Shown here in pieces: positions 1 through 10,188 of a stretch of DNA of 64,000 nt. How positions within the stretch are numbered: the stretch's first letter is position 1; each line of letters opens with the position of its first letter. Both the position numbers and the translations under genes were made by a program. Under the pieces are notes generated by a model that had not been told where the DNA came from, did not search any database, and saw only the letters and a list, made by a program, of their open reading frames with translations. The stretch is from an uncultured Rickettsiales bacterium (lineage in GTDB: Bacteria > Pseudomonadota > Alphaproteobacteria > Rickettsiales > UBA1997), in assembly GCA_934747265.1 (NCBI GenBank), contig CAKVGI010000003.1:35658-99657 (forward strand). Direction: 5' to 3'.

Positions 1-2
1 GC

Positions 3-1025
3 ATAAAGATAGTTAATGCAAGAGGCCATAATTTAAAAAATGTAGATGTATCATTTCCAACTGGTGTATTTTGTTCTATCACTGGCGTTTCAGGTGGTGG
101 TAAATCAACACTTGTTTTGCATACACTATATAAAGCTTTAACTAGAATTTTAAATAATACAAAAGTAACGCCAGAGCCTTTTGATAGAATTGAAGGTATT
201 TCAAATGTTGATAAAGTTATACAAATAGATCAATCTCCAATTGGTAGAACTCCAAGATCAAATCCTTGTACATATGTTGGCGCATTTACACATATTCGTG
301 ATTTATTTGTTAATACAGAGGAAGCAATCAATAGGGATTATAAATTAAACAGATTTTCGTTTAATGTAAAAGGTGGTAGATGTGAAAATTGTCAAGGTGA
401 TGGAAGTATAAAAATTGAAATGCATTTCTTGCCAGATGTTTACATTACTTGTCCTATTTGTGGTGGAAAGAGATATAATAGTGAGACTTTGGAAATTGAA
501 TTTAATGGTAAAAATATTGCAGATGTTTTAGATATGACTGTTGAAGAAGCTTGCAGTTTCTTTAAAGAAATACCTTTGATTTATGATAAATTTAAAGCTT
601 TAAAGGACGTTGGTTTAGGATATATTAAAATAGGTCAGTCAGCTACTACATTGTCTGGTGGTGAAGCTCAGAGAATTAAACTTGCAAAGGAATTAAGCAA
701 GAAAGATACTGGAAATACAGTATATATTCTTGATGAACCTACTACTGGTTTGCATTCTGATGATATTAGAAAATTGTTGTGTGTTTTGCATAAATTGGTA
801 GAGCAGGGTAATACAGTTATTGTTATTGAACATAATCTTGATGTTATAAAAACATCTGATTGGATTATAGATGTTGGACCACATGGTGGTGAGAAGGGTG
901 GCTATATTGTTGCTACTGGAACACCAGAGGATATTTGTCAAAATGCAAATAGTTTGACAGGGAAGTTCTTAAAGGGAGTAATAGAAAAATATCATGCTTG
1001 CAAAAACGAATTGGAAAATAAATAA
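3..1025 (+). CDS. uvrA: Excinuclease ABC subunit A (UvrA), 5'-truncated by window edge
   Basis: The reading frame is open from base 3, so only the C-terminal ~340 residues are present; any later ATG is internal. The Walker [10 protein letters not shown] (partial residues ~33-41), zinc knuckles CENC (~129) and CPIC (~150), ABC signature [11 protein letters not shown] (~217) and Walker [12 protein letters not shown] (~241) are in UvrA order for the second ATPase half. UvrA is the damage-recognition ATPase of nucleotide excision repair. The HD-domain gene starts 14 bases after the stop, so they are probably co-transcribed. The Mfd encoded later in this window lacks the UvrA-binding region, which matters for how this UvrA is recruited. 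Confidence 0.96.
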   Translation: MKIVNARGHNLKNVDVSFPTGVFCSITGVSGGGKSTLVLHTLYKALTRILNNTKVTPEPFDRIEGISNVDKVIQIDQSPIGRTPRSNPCTYVGAFTHIRDLFVNTEEAINRDYKLNRFSFNVKGGRCENCQGDGSIKIEMHFLPDVYITCPICGGKRYNSETLEIEFNGKNIADVLDMTVEEACSFFKEIPLIYDKFKALKDVGLGYIKIGQSATTLSGGEAQRIKLAKELSKKDTGNTVYILDEPTTGLHSDDIRKLLCVLHKLVEQGNTVIVIEHNLDVIKTSDWIIDVGPHGGEKGGYIVATGTPEDICQNANSLTGKFLKGVIEKYHACKNELENK

Positions 1026-1039
1026 AAATAGGGGTTTTT

Positions 1040-1885
1040 ATGTCAATAAAAAGTTTGGAAGAAGCACAAGAAATTCTAAAAAAACATTATACATCGCAAC
1101 AAAAAGTTGTTGACGAGTCTGGTGCCAAAATGGATATGTTATGGGTTTCAATGAAATACACCCACTCGCAAGATGTTTTTAAAATATCTCAATATTTAAT
1201 AGAAAATGATGAAGTATTAAAAAAACTTGATAACAAATATAAATTATATGGGCAACTATCAGCATTATTACATGATATAGGCAGAGCTTATGAAGTTGGA
1301 GATATGAAAGAAAAAGTAAAACCTCATGGATATTATGGTGCTGATATTGTATTAAAACAAGTAGAAAAAGAAAATAATCCATTTATACTTATTCCAGTAA
1401 AATATCATGGCGATTTAAAAGCAGAAGAAAATGCAAGAAAAGAATTAGAAGAAATTGATAATTTATCAGATGAAGAAAAAGAAATAGTTATAATGTTATT
1501 AAAACTTGTTATGGATAGTGATAAGTTGGCAAATTTTGAATTGTTTAAAATAATCAGTGAAGAAAAATATTTTTTATCTAAAAAACAAGAGTTATTGATA
1601 ACTGATGCATGTTATGAATGTTTTTTAAAAAGGGGTTTAGTTAAAAGGGGGGAATTACAAACAATTTTTGATGAAATTTTATTTTATCTTGGTTGGATTT
1701 ATGACTTAAATTACGAAGCTTCAAAGAAATTGATTTTTGAAGAAAAACTAGCACAAGCATATGTAGATAGAATGGAAACAAAAATTAATATTCTTGCAAA
1801 AAATAGTAGTCCAGAACAAGTTAAAAAAATAAATAAACAATTTGAACAAGTTAAAAAGCAATTAATTGAGGATAAACTTATATAA
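1040..1885 (+). CDS. HD-domain phosphohydrolase, copy 1
   Basis: A 281-aa soluble protein with a full HD metal-site pattern: H42, H78-D79 (LLHDIGR), H96, H123 (YHGD) and D161 (DSDKLAN). HD proteins hydrolyse phosphate esters of nucleotides or related molecules; the substrate here cannot be told. A Shine-Dalgarno-like AGGGG lies about 8 bases before the ATG. Residues ~39-170 are identical to the next gene, while the N-terminal ~38 and C-terminal ~110 residues differ clearly. It sits between uvrA and its paralogue on the same strand, probably in one operon. The family call is strong; the substrate is unknown. Confidence 0.85.
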   Translation: MSIKSLEEAQEILKKHYTSQQKVVDESGAKMDMLWVSMKYTHSQDVFKISQYLIENDEVLKKLDNKYKLYGQLSALLHDIGRAYEVGDMKEKVKPHGYYGADIVLKQVEKENNPFILIPVKYHGDLKAEENARKELEEIDNLSDEEKEIVIMLLKLVMDSDKLANFELFKIISEEKYFLSKKQELLITDACYECFLKRGLVKRGELQTIFDEILFYLGWIYDLNYEASKKLIFEEKLAQAYVDRMETKINILAKNSSPEQVKKINKQFEQVKKQLIEDKLI

Positions 1886-2415
1886 TAATATATAATAAAG
1901 GAATGGGCATATGAAAACATTGCAAGAAGGTGAAGAACTATTAAAAAAACATTATACCTTACAGTATGAAAAGATGGATGGTCTATCAAATGTTAAAGAT
2001 AGAGATTGGATTAAAGCAAAATACACCCACTCGCAAGATGTTTTTAAAATATCTCAATATTTAATAGAAAATGATGAAGTATTAAAAAAACTTGATAACA
2101 AATATAAATTATATGGGCAACTATCAGCATTATTACATGATATAGGCAGAGCTTATGAAGTTGGAGATATGAAAGAAAAAGTAAAACCTCATGGATATTA
2201 TGGTGCTGATATTGTATTAAAACAAGTAGAAAAAGAAAATAATCCATTTATACTTATTCCAGTAAAATATCATGGCGATTTAAAAGCAGAAGAAAATGCA
2301 AGAAAAGAATTAGAAGAAATTGATAATTTATCAGATGAAGAAAAAGAAATAGTTATAATGTTATTAAAACTTGTTATGGACAGTGATAAGTTGGCAAATT
2401 TTGAATTGTTTAAAA
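1154..2415 (+). repeat. 397-bp direct duplication within the two HD genes (1154-1550 and 2019-2415)
   Basis: Bases 1154-1550 and 2019-2415 match at an offset of 865 with one difference (T1516 versus C2381, a synonymous Asp codon). Identity stops sharply on both sides: the flanks encode recognisably related but diverged protein. The sharp borders inside older paralogues are what a recent conversion tract looks like. Confidence 0.95.
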
Positions 2416-2735
2416 AAGCTGATAAGAAGTATTTTAATTTAATAGGATTGGATGAAAAACCGTATATTAGTGATGAATGTTTTGAAAGCTTTAAAAATAG
2501 AGAATTAGTTAAATTAAAAGACAGAAAGACTGTTTTAGACAAAATTCTTTTAACTATATGTTGGATTTATGATTTAAATTATAAAGCTTCAATAGATTTA
2601 GCAAAAAAAGAAAATCATTTAGAAGATTATTTGAATTTGTTTGAAAAATATATTGATAATAATCAAAAGACAAAGGATACCGAAAATAAAATAAATTTTA
2701 TTAAGCAACAACTTATTGAAGACAATTTAATATGA
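1911..2735 (+). CDS. HD-domain phosphohydrolase, copy 2
   Basis: A 274-aa paralogue of the preceding gene, 25 bases downstream, with a good ribosome site (AAGGAATGGG) before the ATG. The HD residues are again complete (H40, H76-D77, H94, H121, D159). The central block is the same DNA as copy 1 except for one silent T-to-C change, whereas both ends have diverged; the C-terminal region still shares short motifs with copy 1 (for example WIYDLNY). This pattern suggests gene conversion of the catalytic core between older duplicates, or shuffling of a core between different ends. The stop TGA overlaps the ATG of the following DUF167 gene, so they are translationally coupled. Confidence 0.85.
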   Translation: MKTLQEGEELLKKHYTLQYEKMDGLSNVKDRDWIKAKYTHSQDVFKISQYLIENDEVLKKLDNKYKLYGQLSALLHDIGRAYEVGDMKEKVKPHGYYGADIVLKQVEKENNPFILIPVKYHGDLKAEENARKELEEIDNLSDEEKEIVIMLLKLVMDSDKLANFELFKKADKKYFNLIGLDEKPYISDECFESFKNRELVKLKDRKTVLDKILLTICWIYDLNYKASIDLAKKENHLEDYLNLFEKYIDNNQKTKDTENKINFIKQQLIEDNLI

Positions 2736-2998
2736 TTTTAGAAGAATTGAATAATATTTTTAATATTATTAATACGCAAAAAGTTATTAACATTAAAGTA
2801 ATTACTAAAAGTTCGGTTAATAAAATATATTTTGAAAATAATATAATAAAAGTAAAAATTAGAGAAATACCAGAAAATGGGAAAGCAAATAGTTCTATAA
2901 TTGATTTATTTAGTAAAACTTTTAAAATACCAAAGAAAAATATATTAATTATAAAAGGATTAAAATCATCAAATAAAACTATTCAATTTTTGTTATAA
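2732..2998 (+). CDS. DUF167/YggU family protein
   Basis: An 88-aa protein starting on an ATG that overlaps the TGA of the upstream HD gene. The stretch VKIREIPENGKANSSII followed by a lysine-rich segment ending in IKGLKSSNKT is the conserved DUF167 core (family members are ~90-110 aa). The function of the family is not established; it is a small alpha/beta fold found in most bacteria. The last 20 bases overlap the 3' end of the convergent mreC gene, which leaves no room for a terminator between them. Confidence 0.8.
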   Translation: MILEELNNIFNIINTQKVINIKVITKSSVNKIYFENNIIKVKIREIPENGKANSSIIDLFSKTFKIPKKNILIIKGLKSSNKTIQFLL

Positions 2999-3839
2999 CA
3001 AGCACATTAAATACCGTATTGGCATTTTCATTCATTATGACTTTAATTTTACCATTTTCTTTTTTAATTTTTCCAATTGGAATACCATCTGGAATTATAT
3101 CTGAATCACCTGATGTTAAAACTAAATCGCCATCTATAATCTCTGGATTTTTTGAGTTATAATGAGATATTTCCAAAAAATTTGAATTAGTACCAGATAA
3201 AATAAATTTTTCGCCAGTATCAACTGTTCTTGCTGGAATATTTGAATTTACATCACTCAACAACAAAACTTTTGCTTTTGTATCACTAACATTAATAACT
3301 CTTCCGATAACATTTTTATTTATACCAAGAACTAAATCGCCTTCTTTAATATTATTTTTACTTCCAATATTTAAGATTACGGCATTTACAATTGAATTTT
3401 TTGGTTCTAAATATATTTTTGAAGTTGTATAATTATATTCATTTTTAAAGTCGTCTACATAATTCAACATGCTTTTTAGATTCTCGTTTTCTTTCTTTAT
3501 ATCTAAACTCTTTGTATATAAATCTTTTAAGATTATATTTTCTTCAAGCAATCTTTTATTTATAGAATTTGTTAAAAGAATATTTTTAATACTTCTACCT
3601 AAGTCAAATAATAAATTAAATGGAGCTTCGGCAACTACATAAAATGGTTTAAAAGTAAAAAATATTTTATTTCTAAGGGTGTTATCAAATTTTTTACTAG
3701 AAGAACTTAGATTTATGGAAATAATACTCAATATAATAAAAACCAAAAACGATATTCTTAAAAAGAATGTGTAAAAGTAATACTTTATTGCCTTTACACT
3801 TTCGTTTGAGTTTTTATTATTATAGTATCTGTTATTCAT
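2979..3839 (-). CDS. mreC: Rod shape-determining protein MreC
   Basis: 286 aa. A single N-terminal membrane segment (~residues 25-45) is followed by a coiled-coil stretch (~75-110) and the beta-rich periplasmic domain typical of MreC (NAVILNIGSKNNIKEGDLV, LLSDVNSNIPARTV). MreC bridges the cytoplasmic MreB filament and the periplasmic cell-wall synthases. The ATG lies 2 bases past the mreB stop, so mreB-mreC form an operon. The usual third partner mreD and the elongation transpeptidase do not follow: the strand downstream is occupied by the convergent DUF167 gene, which overlaps this gene by 20 bases. Confidence 0.93.
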   Translation of the reverse strand: MNNRYYNNKNSNESVKAIKYYFYTFFLRISFLVFIILSIISINLSSSSKKFDNTLRNKIFFTFKPFYVVAEAPFNLLFDLGRSIKNILLTNSINKRLLEENIILKDLYTKSLDIKKENENLKSMLNYVDDFKNEYNYTTSKIYLEPKNSIVNAVILNIGSKNNIKEGDLVLGINKNVIGRVINVSDTKAKVLLLSDVNSNIPARTVDTGEKFILSGTNSNFLEISHYNSKNPEIIDGDLVLTSGDSDIIPDGIPIGKIKKENGKIKVIMNENANTVFNVLVITKIE

Positions 3840-3841
3840 AA

Positions 3842-4891
<1,050 letters not shown>

Positions 4892-4969
4892 TTAATTATA
4901 ATAAACGTATTAATTACAAATTAAAGATACAATACAAATTTTTTATTTACAATAATAAAATTAATTTTT

Positions 4970-5563
4970 TTAAGAAAAAATAATAATTAATATTCCTATT
5001 AAAAATATTGCTATATTATTAAATGCATTTATATTAATTTTTTTATTATTTTTTATAATTTTATCAAATATTTTAATAATAAAAACTATTATTAATGATA
5101 ATACGAAGATATAAATAAAACAAAAATAGTTAAACATATTTTGCTTTAAAGTTATTAAAAATTTTGTATTTATAGACATAAGTATAAATGATACGAGTAC
5201 CATCAAAAAAATTAATGGGATTGAGACATCAATCTTAATATTTTTCTTCAAATTAACAGTAGTAATTTGATTAAATAATTTATTTATGCCACAAACTACC
5301 GCTATTAATCCAGTAATCAATATTCCAATCCAAATAAAATTTGAGAATAAATATATTGGTATAAAATTAGTTATAAATAATAGAAAAAATAAAATATTAG
5401 ATATAATAAATGATTTTAATAAAAAATTTTGTCTTTTTCTATCAATATAAATATTTTTTATTAAAAATGCATAGAAAATAAGTAATAAAGAAGAAAAAAT
5501 AACTTTATTATCAATAATTATTTGTTTTTCTTCTTCAATATAGTTTTTTAATTTTTTTTTTCG
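4970..5563 (-). CDS. Multi-pass membrane ORF with no normal start codon; probable second half of the upstream glutaredoxin-like gene
   Basis: The frame is open from just after a stop at 5564-5566 down to 4970 (~197 codons) but has no ATG, GTG or TTG near its beginning; the first usable start (TTG at 5318-5320) would cut off two membrane segments. The protein has a charged start (KKKLKNYIEEEKQ) and about five or six hydrophobic segments. GILITGLIAVVCGINKLF resembles the 'GLI..I.GLIN.KD' helix of CcdA-like transporters, a weak likeness. Its start overlaps the end of the CxxC gene at a run of ten A; a -1 slip there would join the two into one ~330-aa protein. It could instead be a decaying gene. 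Confidence 0.5.
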   Translation of the reverse strand, partial: RKKKLKNYIEEEKQIIIDNKVIFSSLLLIFYAFLIKNIYIDRKRQNFLLKSFIISNILFFLLFITNFIPIYLFSNFIWIGILITGLIAVVCGINKLFNQITTVNLKKNIKIDVSIPLIFLMVLVSFILMSINTKFLITLKQNMFNYFCFIYIFVLSLIIVFIIKIFDKIIKNNKKININAFNNIAIFLIGILIIIFS

Positions 5564-5967
5564 TTAATTTGGTCAATTAATTCTTGTTTTTTTTCTTCTC
5601 CAAAACCAATTATATATTTATCACCTATTACAAAAATTGGCGTACCTAAATTTTCTCTTGGAATATTCAGTCTGGATATTTCTTTAAGTAATAGGTTTAC
5701 AGAATTGTTATATTTTAAGTTGTAATATACAACATTGATATTATCAAATTTATTATTATTTAAAAATTCTTCTGCATGTTCACAGTGAATGCAACCATCC
5801 TGTATAAATACCAATAATTCGTTTGAATTATTGCTTAAACTTTCAGCATTTTTTGAATTACTTTTAAATTTTACCAAGGCAAAAAACGCAATAATAGCCA
5901 AAAATATAGAAATATATAATAATGGTTTATTTTTTATGTTCTTAATCTGATCATCAATAAATTTCAT
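5548..5967 (-). CDS. Membrane-anchored glutaredoxin/thioredoxin-like protein
   Basis: 139 aa. One membrane segment (~residues 15-34) is followed by a thioredoxin-fold domain with the active site DGCIHCEHAEEF (C59, C62) and the cis-proline loop LGTPIF (P110). The orientation places the redox domain outside the inner membrane or in the cytosol depending on topology, which I cannot fix. It probably handles thiol-disulfide exchange of envelope proteins. The last codons lie in a run of ten A (mRNA sense) directly before the TAA; the following membrane ORF lacks a start and is one frame away, so this may be only the first half of a fused protein. Confidence 0.75.
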   Translation of the reverse strand: MKFIDDQIKNIKNKPLLYISIFLAIIAFFALVKFKSNSKNAESLSNNSNELLVFIQDGCIHCEHAEEFLNNNKFDNINVVYYNLKYNNSVNLLLKEISRLNIPRENLGTPIFVIGDKYIIGFGEEKKQELIDQINEKKN

Positions 5968-6053
5968 CTTTAATATCTTGTTTAACCTTAAATAAAATAT
6001 TGGGTTTAATTTTAAAAAACAATATTTTTTATATTTAATATAATACTAATAAA

Positions 6054-6662
6054 TTATATATGAATAAAACTTTTTCTATGGTATTTACAAATACCATATT
6101 TTTTTATTGCTTCAATGTGTTCTTTTGTTCCGTAGCCTTTATTTTTTTTCCAATTATATTCTGGAAATTCTCTATCCATATCTAATAGTAATTTATCCCT
6201 ACTAACCTTTGCTATTATTGACGCCGTAGCAATTGAAATACTTTTTTGATCACCCTTTATGATAAATTGTGATGGTATTGGAATTTCTGGCGTAAAATTA
6301 CCATCAATTATTGCAAAATCAACATTTATTAAATATTTTGATAAAAGATTTTCATAAGATCTTTTCATTGCTAATTTTGTGGCGTTTCTGATATTTAATT
6401 TTTCTATTTCCTCTACACTTGCGGTTCCAATTCCGAAAAATATTTTATCCTGCTTTTCTAATTGTAAAATCTCTTCAAAAATCTCTTCTCTGTTTTTTTC
6501 TGTTAATTTTTTGGAATCATTGACATTTTTTGGATAATATTTTTTATGTACAACTGCACAACCAGCAAAAACTGGTCCGCATAAAGGTCCTCTGCCTGCT
6601 TCGTCTATTCCAGCTATAACTTTATAATTAATACTATTTTCTATATCAAAATTAGGATACAT
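6054..6662 (-). CDS. rnhB: Ribonuclease HII
   Basis: 202 aa from the ATG at 6660-6662. It removes RNA from RNA/DNA hybrids and misincorporated ribonucleotides. The family signature [16 protein letters not shown] (D20, E21) lies at the N-terminus, followed by [16 protein letters not shown] and [11 protein letters not shown], which supply the remaining acidic residues. A longer in-frame start at 6731 exists but would add 23 residues that lie inside addA and resemble nothing in the family. The chosen start overlaps the addA stop by 11 bases, so addA-rnhB are probably translationally coupled. Confidence 0.95.
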   Translation of the reverse strand: MYPNFDIENSINYKVIAGIDEAGRGPLCGPVFAGCAVVHKKYYPKNVNDSKKLTEKNREEIFEEILQLEKQDKIFFGIGTASVEEIEKLNIRNATKLAMKRSYENLLSKYLINVDFAIIDGNFTPEIPIPSQFIIKGDQKSISIATASIIAKVSRDKLLLDMDREFPEYNWKKNKGYGTKEHIEAIKKYGICKYHRKSFIHI

Positions 6663-9600
6663 ATTCAATTTTACCAAAACTTGTCCATAAAATATAACAA
6701 TTAATCTTTTTATTTTTATATATTTTTTCAAGTAATTTTTTATATAAATCTAATTGTACTTTATATTTTTCCGGTACTCTTTCTGGTAAATAATTCGTAT
6801 TTTTATAATCAACGATATAAACATTATTTTCATCAATAGATATTCTATCAATTTGTCCAGAAATTATATCTTTATCAATTTTTCCAAAAATTGGTACTTC
6901 TGCTTTTGAATTTTTGGAAAATAAAAAATCAAAATCTTTATTATTTAAAATATCAAGAACTATTTCTTTAATTCTTATTTTATTTTCTGCATTTTTTAAA
7001 TAAATATTGATAATATCATTCCATTCTTCTCTATTTGTATCTGGTAAAATTTCTAATAGTTTATGAACCATCTTTCCATTTTCTACATTTTGATTATTTT
7101 CTATTGGATTTTTTATTACGGTTTCTTGATAATATAATGATGGATTAATTATTTTAATTTCATTTTTCTGATTATTATCTTGATTGATTATTGATATTAT
7201 TTTTTCTATATTTTGTATATCTTGTTGTTTATTTTCTTCCTTATTTTCTTTTTGAAGTGTATTATTATCATATATATTTTCATCTCCAACATATAAAATA
7301 TCACCATCAATAAATTCACTTTTTCTAATTTTTTTATCTTTATTATTTTGTAATACATTCAATAGTATTGAATACCAAGAGTTCTCTTTTGGCTTATTAT
7401 TTTTTTTGTAATCGCATACATATAATTCATTTTCGGCTCTTGTCATTGCTACATACAACAACCTTAAATATTCTTCTTCCGTCTCTTCTTTCATATAATC
7501 TTTTACTTTTTCTAGTAATTCTGTTTTTTCCTTCTGTAAAATTGGAATATAATAATTATCTCCTCTTTCTCTATATTGTAGTATTTCATCTATTTTTTTA
7601 ATTGTTTGCGCAGTATGGTTTGTATCTGGAAGAATAATAATTGGACTCTCCATGCCTTTTGATGCGTGAACTGTTAATATTTTTATTTCGTTTGTAGTTT
7701 GTTCTATATCTCTTTTAATTTCCAAATTGGTTGTTTCTAAAAAATTAATAAAATTTAATATGGTTGTGTTATTATGAGAATTTTCGTAATCACTCGCTAA
7801 ATTTAAAAATTCTTTTATTATTTCATCAGCAATATATGGAAATCTTTTTTTAAATGCTGTTCTCTTGTCTTTTTTATTAAAAATGAATAATAATAATTCA
7901 TAAATCGTAGAATTATTACTTTTTTCAATTATTTCTTTTAAAAATTTTGCTTGGGTGCTATATTTCTCAATATTTTGTAAAGCTTGCCATAAAGTAGATT
8001 TTTTATCATTTTTATAATCGCAAATTGCATATAAATCATCCTCGTTCAAATTCAAAAACGGTGATTTCATTATATTTGCCAGTGATAAATCGTCATCATT
8101 AAATACTAAAAAATTCAATAATGCTATTATATCTTGTGAAATAATATTATCAATCAGATCAAATTTGTCATTACCCATTATTGGAATATTTTTTCTATTA
8201 AATTGTCTTATTAAATAATTTATAAAATCTTTATCACGTTTTTTTACTAGAATCATTATATCTGAGTATTTTAATTTTCGTAATTGCTTTGTTTTTCTAT
8301 CATAAATAAGCCTTCCTTTGTAAAACCAACTAGATACTTCATTAGCTATTGTTTCTGCAAGTTTTTGCTTATTTGATAGTTCTATTTTTTCCAAATAATT
8401 TATTTCCCAGTCTTTTGCTTGGTTTTTAACCTTATTTTCTTTATTAATTTTATTATTTTTTTCTTCTTCTGTTAATTTTTCTTCATCAATTAAAGGCCAA
8501 ACCTCAACTTTACCGCAAGCTTCATTTCTAGCAAATTTATGCTGAATTTTATCAACTAATTTTGTAATTGATGTTCTTCTTGCTGGATCTTCAAAAACGC
8601 CGTCAACTGTGTTTAATATTGCTTTTAATGACCTAAATGATGTGTTTAAAAAAATACTATCAAAATTTTTGCCACAAAGTTGTATTTTCTGTTCATAATC
8701 TTTTAAAGTTAAATGAAAAATATCCGGTTCAGCTCCCTGAAAACTAAATATAGATTGTTTCTCATCTCCAACAACAAATATTGTTCTGTTTTTATCACTC
8801 TTGCTACCATATCCAGAGAAAAATTCGCTTGTAATTGACCTTACAATATTCCATTGCAAAGGACTTGTATCTTGCGCTTCATCTATTAATATATGATCTA
8901 TACCTTCATCTAGCTTATAATTAATCCAACCAGAAAAATCGCTTCTATCAAGTAATTTACTTGTTTCAAAAATTAAATCACTATAATCAAGGCAACCTTT
9001 TTGTTTTTTTAAGAATGCATATATTTCAAAAATGTAATACACGACATTTAAAAAAGATGAGGTAAAATTAAAATTTGCCAAATTATTAAGATACTCACTC
9101 ATTTGCTTGCTTCTTTCTGTCTCGGACATTATAAAATTATTTAATTCTGGAAAAAGTTTTTGCATGCCAACTGAAAGTAAACGTGTTTTCATTTTTCCAT
9201 CTCCCGTCAAAAAGCAGGAGATATAATCTTCTATTAAGTTTTTATTATTTTTATATTTTTGTATTATTTCTATAAATTTTTGGTCAAATTGTTTTCCATC
9301 TGTTTTTAGGGTATCTTTTATTTCTTGACTAATTATTGTAAAATCTGTTTCATTATAAAAATTCTCTTTTATTTCTTCAATTTTTAAATTTTTTATATCA
9401 AAAACTTTTTTTAATTCGTCTATTATACCTTGCACACTAACGAATCTGTTTTTTAAATACAATAAACTATCTTTTTGGTCTATTGCTTGTTTTAATAGTT
9501 TTATAAATTGATCTTCATTAATGAAAGTAAAAATATAATTTATTGATTTTTTTATTTCTTCATTTTGTGTTTTTAGTAATTCTTTTTCGGATTGAATTAA

Positions 9601-10068
9601 CAATTCAGAAGCTAAAATTTCATCGGCAATTTGGAAATTTGGAATTATACCTGCTTCTAATGGAAATCTTTTAATTATTTGTTGGCAAAATGAATGTATA
9701 GTTAATATTTTAAAATCATTGCTATTATCAAGAATTTTTGCAAATAATGTTCTGGCAATTTTAAGTTTTTCGTTTATATTATTGTTATTACCTTCAAGCT
9801 TAATTATTTCTTTTTCTAAGTCTTCATTATTCATTGTTGTCCATTCTGATAGCTTTGAATTTATTCTATTTCTCATTTCAGCAGAGCCGGTATTTGTAAA
9901 AGTGATACATAATATTTTTGATGGTTCTATACCACTTAATAGCATCCTAAGAAGTCTTTTTACTAAAACTGTTGTTTTTCCAGAACCAGCTGACGCGCTT
10001 GTCCATATTGAGTATGTCGGATCGGAGGCTTTTTGTTGTTTTTTTTCAACTTCTTCAATAGAAAACAT
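6652..10068 (-). CDS. addA: Double-strand-break repair helicase-nuclease AddA
   Basis: 1138 aa. UvrD-type helicase with Walker [18 protein letters not shown] (~24-40), motif [15 protein letters not shown] (~395), [30 protein letters not shown] (~795) and [13 protein letters not shown]. The C-terminus is a PD-(D/E)XK nuclease: [12 protein letters not shown], then GQIDRIS and YIVDYKN (~1060-1090). AddA works with AddB to resect broken ends for RecA loading. In alphaproteobacteria addB normally sits directly upstream; here upstream lies the divergent mfd, so addB must be elsewhere or missing. Overlaps rnhB. Confidence 0.93.
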   Translation of the reverse strand: MFSIEEVEKKQQKASDPTYSIWTSASAGSGKTTVLVKRLLRMLLSGIEPSKILCITFTNTGSAEMRNRINSKLSEWTTMNNEDLEKEIIKLEGNNNNINEKLKIARTLFAKILDNSNDFKILTIHSFCQQIIKRFPLEAGIIPNFQIADEILASELLIQSEKELLKTQNEEIKKSINYIFTFINEDQFIKLLKQAIDQKDSLLYLKNRFVSVQGIIDELKKVFDIKNLKIEEIKENFYNETDFTIISQEIKDTLKTDGKQFDQKFIEIIQKYKNNKNLIEDYISCFLTGDGKMKTRLLSVGMQKLFPELNNFIMSETERSKQMSEYLNNLANFNFTSSFLNVVYYIFEIYAFLKKQKGCLDYSDLIFETSKLLDRSDFSGWINYKLDEGIDHILIDEAQDTSPLQWNIVRSITSEFFSGYGSKSDKNRTIFVVGDEKQSIFSFQGAEPDIFHLTLKDYEQKIQLCGKNFDSIFLNTSFRSLKAILNTVDGVFEDPARRTSITKLVDKIQHKFARNEACGKVEVWPLIDEEKLTEEEKNNKINKENKVKNQAKDWEINYLEKIELSNKQKLAETIANEVSSWFYKGRLIYDRKTKQLRKLKYSDIMILVKKRDKDFINYLIRQFNRKNIPIMGNDKFDLIDNIISQDIIALLNFLVFNDDDLSLANIMKSPFLNLNEDDLYAICDYKNDKKSTLWQALQNIEKYSTQAKFLKEIIEKSNNSTIYELLLFIFNKKDKRTAFKKRFPYIADEIIKEFLNLASDYENSHNNTTILNFINFLETTNLEIKRDIEQTTNEIKILTVHASKGMESPIIILPDTNHTAQTIKKIDEILQYRERGDNYYIPILQKEKTELLEKVKDYMKEETEEEYLRLLYVAMTRAENELYVCDYKKNNKPKENSWYSILLNVLQNNKDKKIRKSEFIDGDILYVGDENIYDNNTLQKENKEENKQQDIQNIEKIISIINQDNNQKNEIKIINPSLYYQETVIKNPIENNQNVENGKMVHKLLEILPDTNREEWNDIINIYLKNAENKIRIKEIVLDILNNKDFDFLFSKNSKAEVPIFGKIDKDIISGQIDRISIDENNVYIVDYKNTNYLPERVPEKYKVQLDLYKKLLEKIYKNKKINCYILWTSFGKIEYVS

Positions 10069-10188
10069 AACTAAATAATAATTTTTCTTTTTATAATATA
10101 AAACAAAAATTTTAATATGTAAGTAAAAATGATATTGATTTTTAATACTATAATTTTATGATAATTTGTATATTATTTTGTTAAAAAT

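Noticed and set aside
6663..6731. Longer N-terminus for RNase HII
   Set aside because: The extra 23 residues lie inside the addA coding sequence and precede the normal family start.
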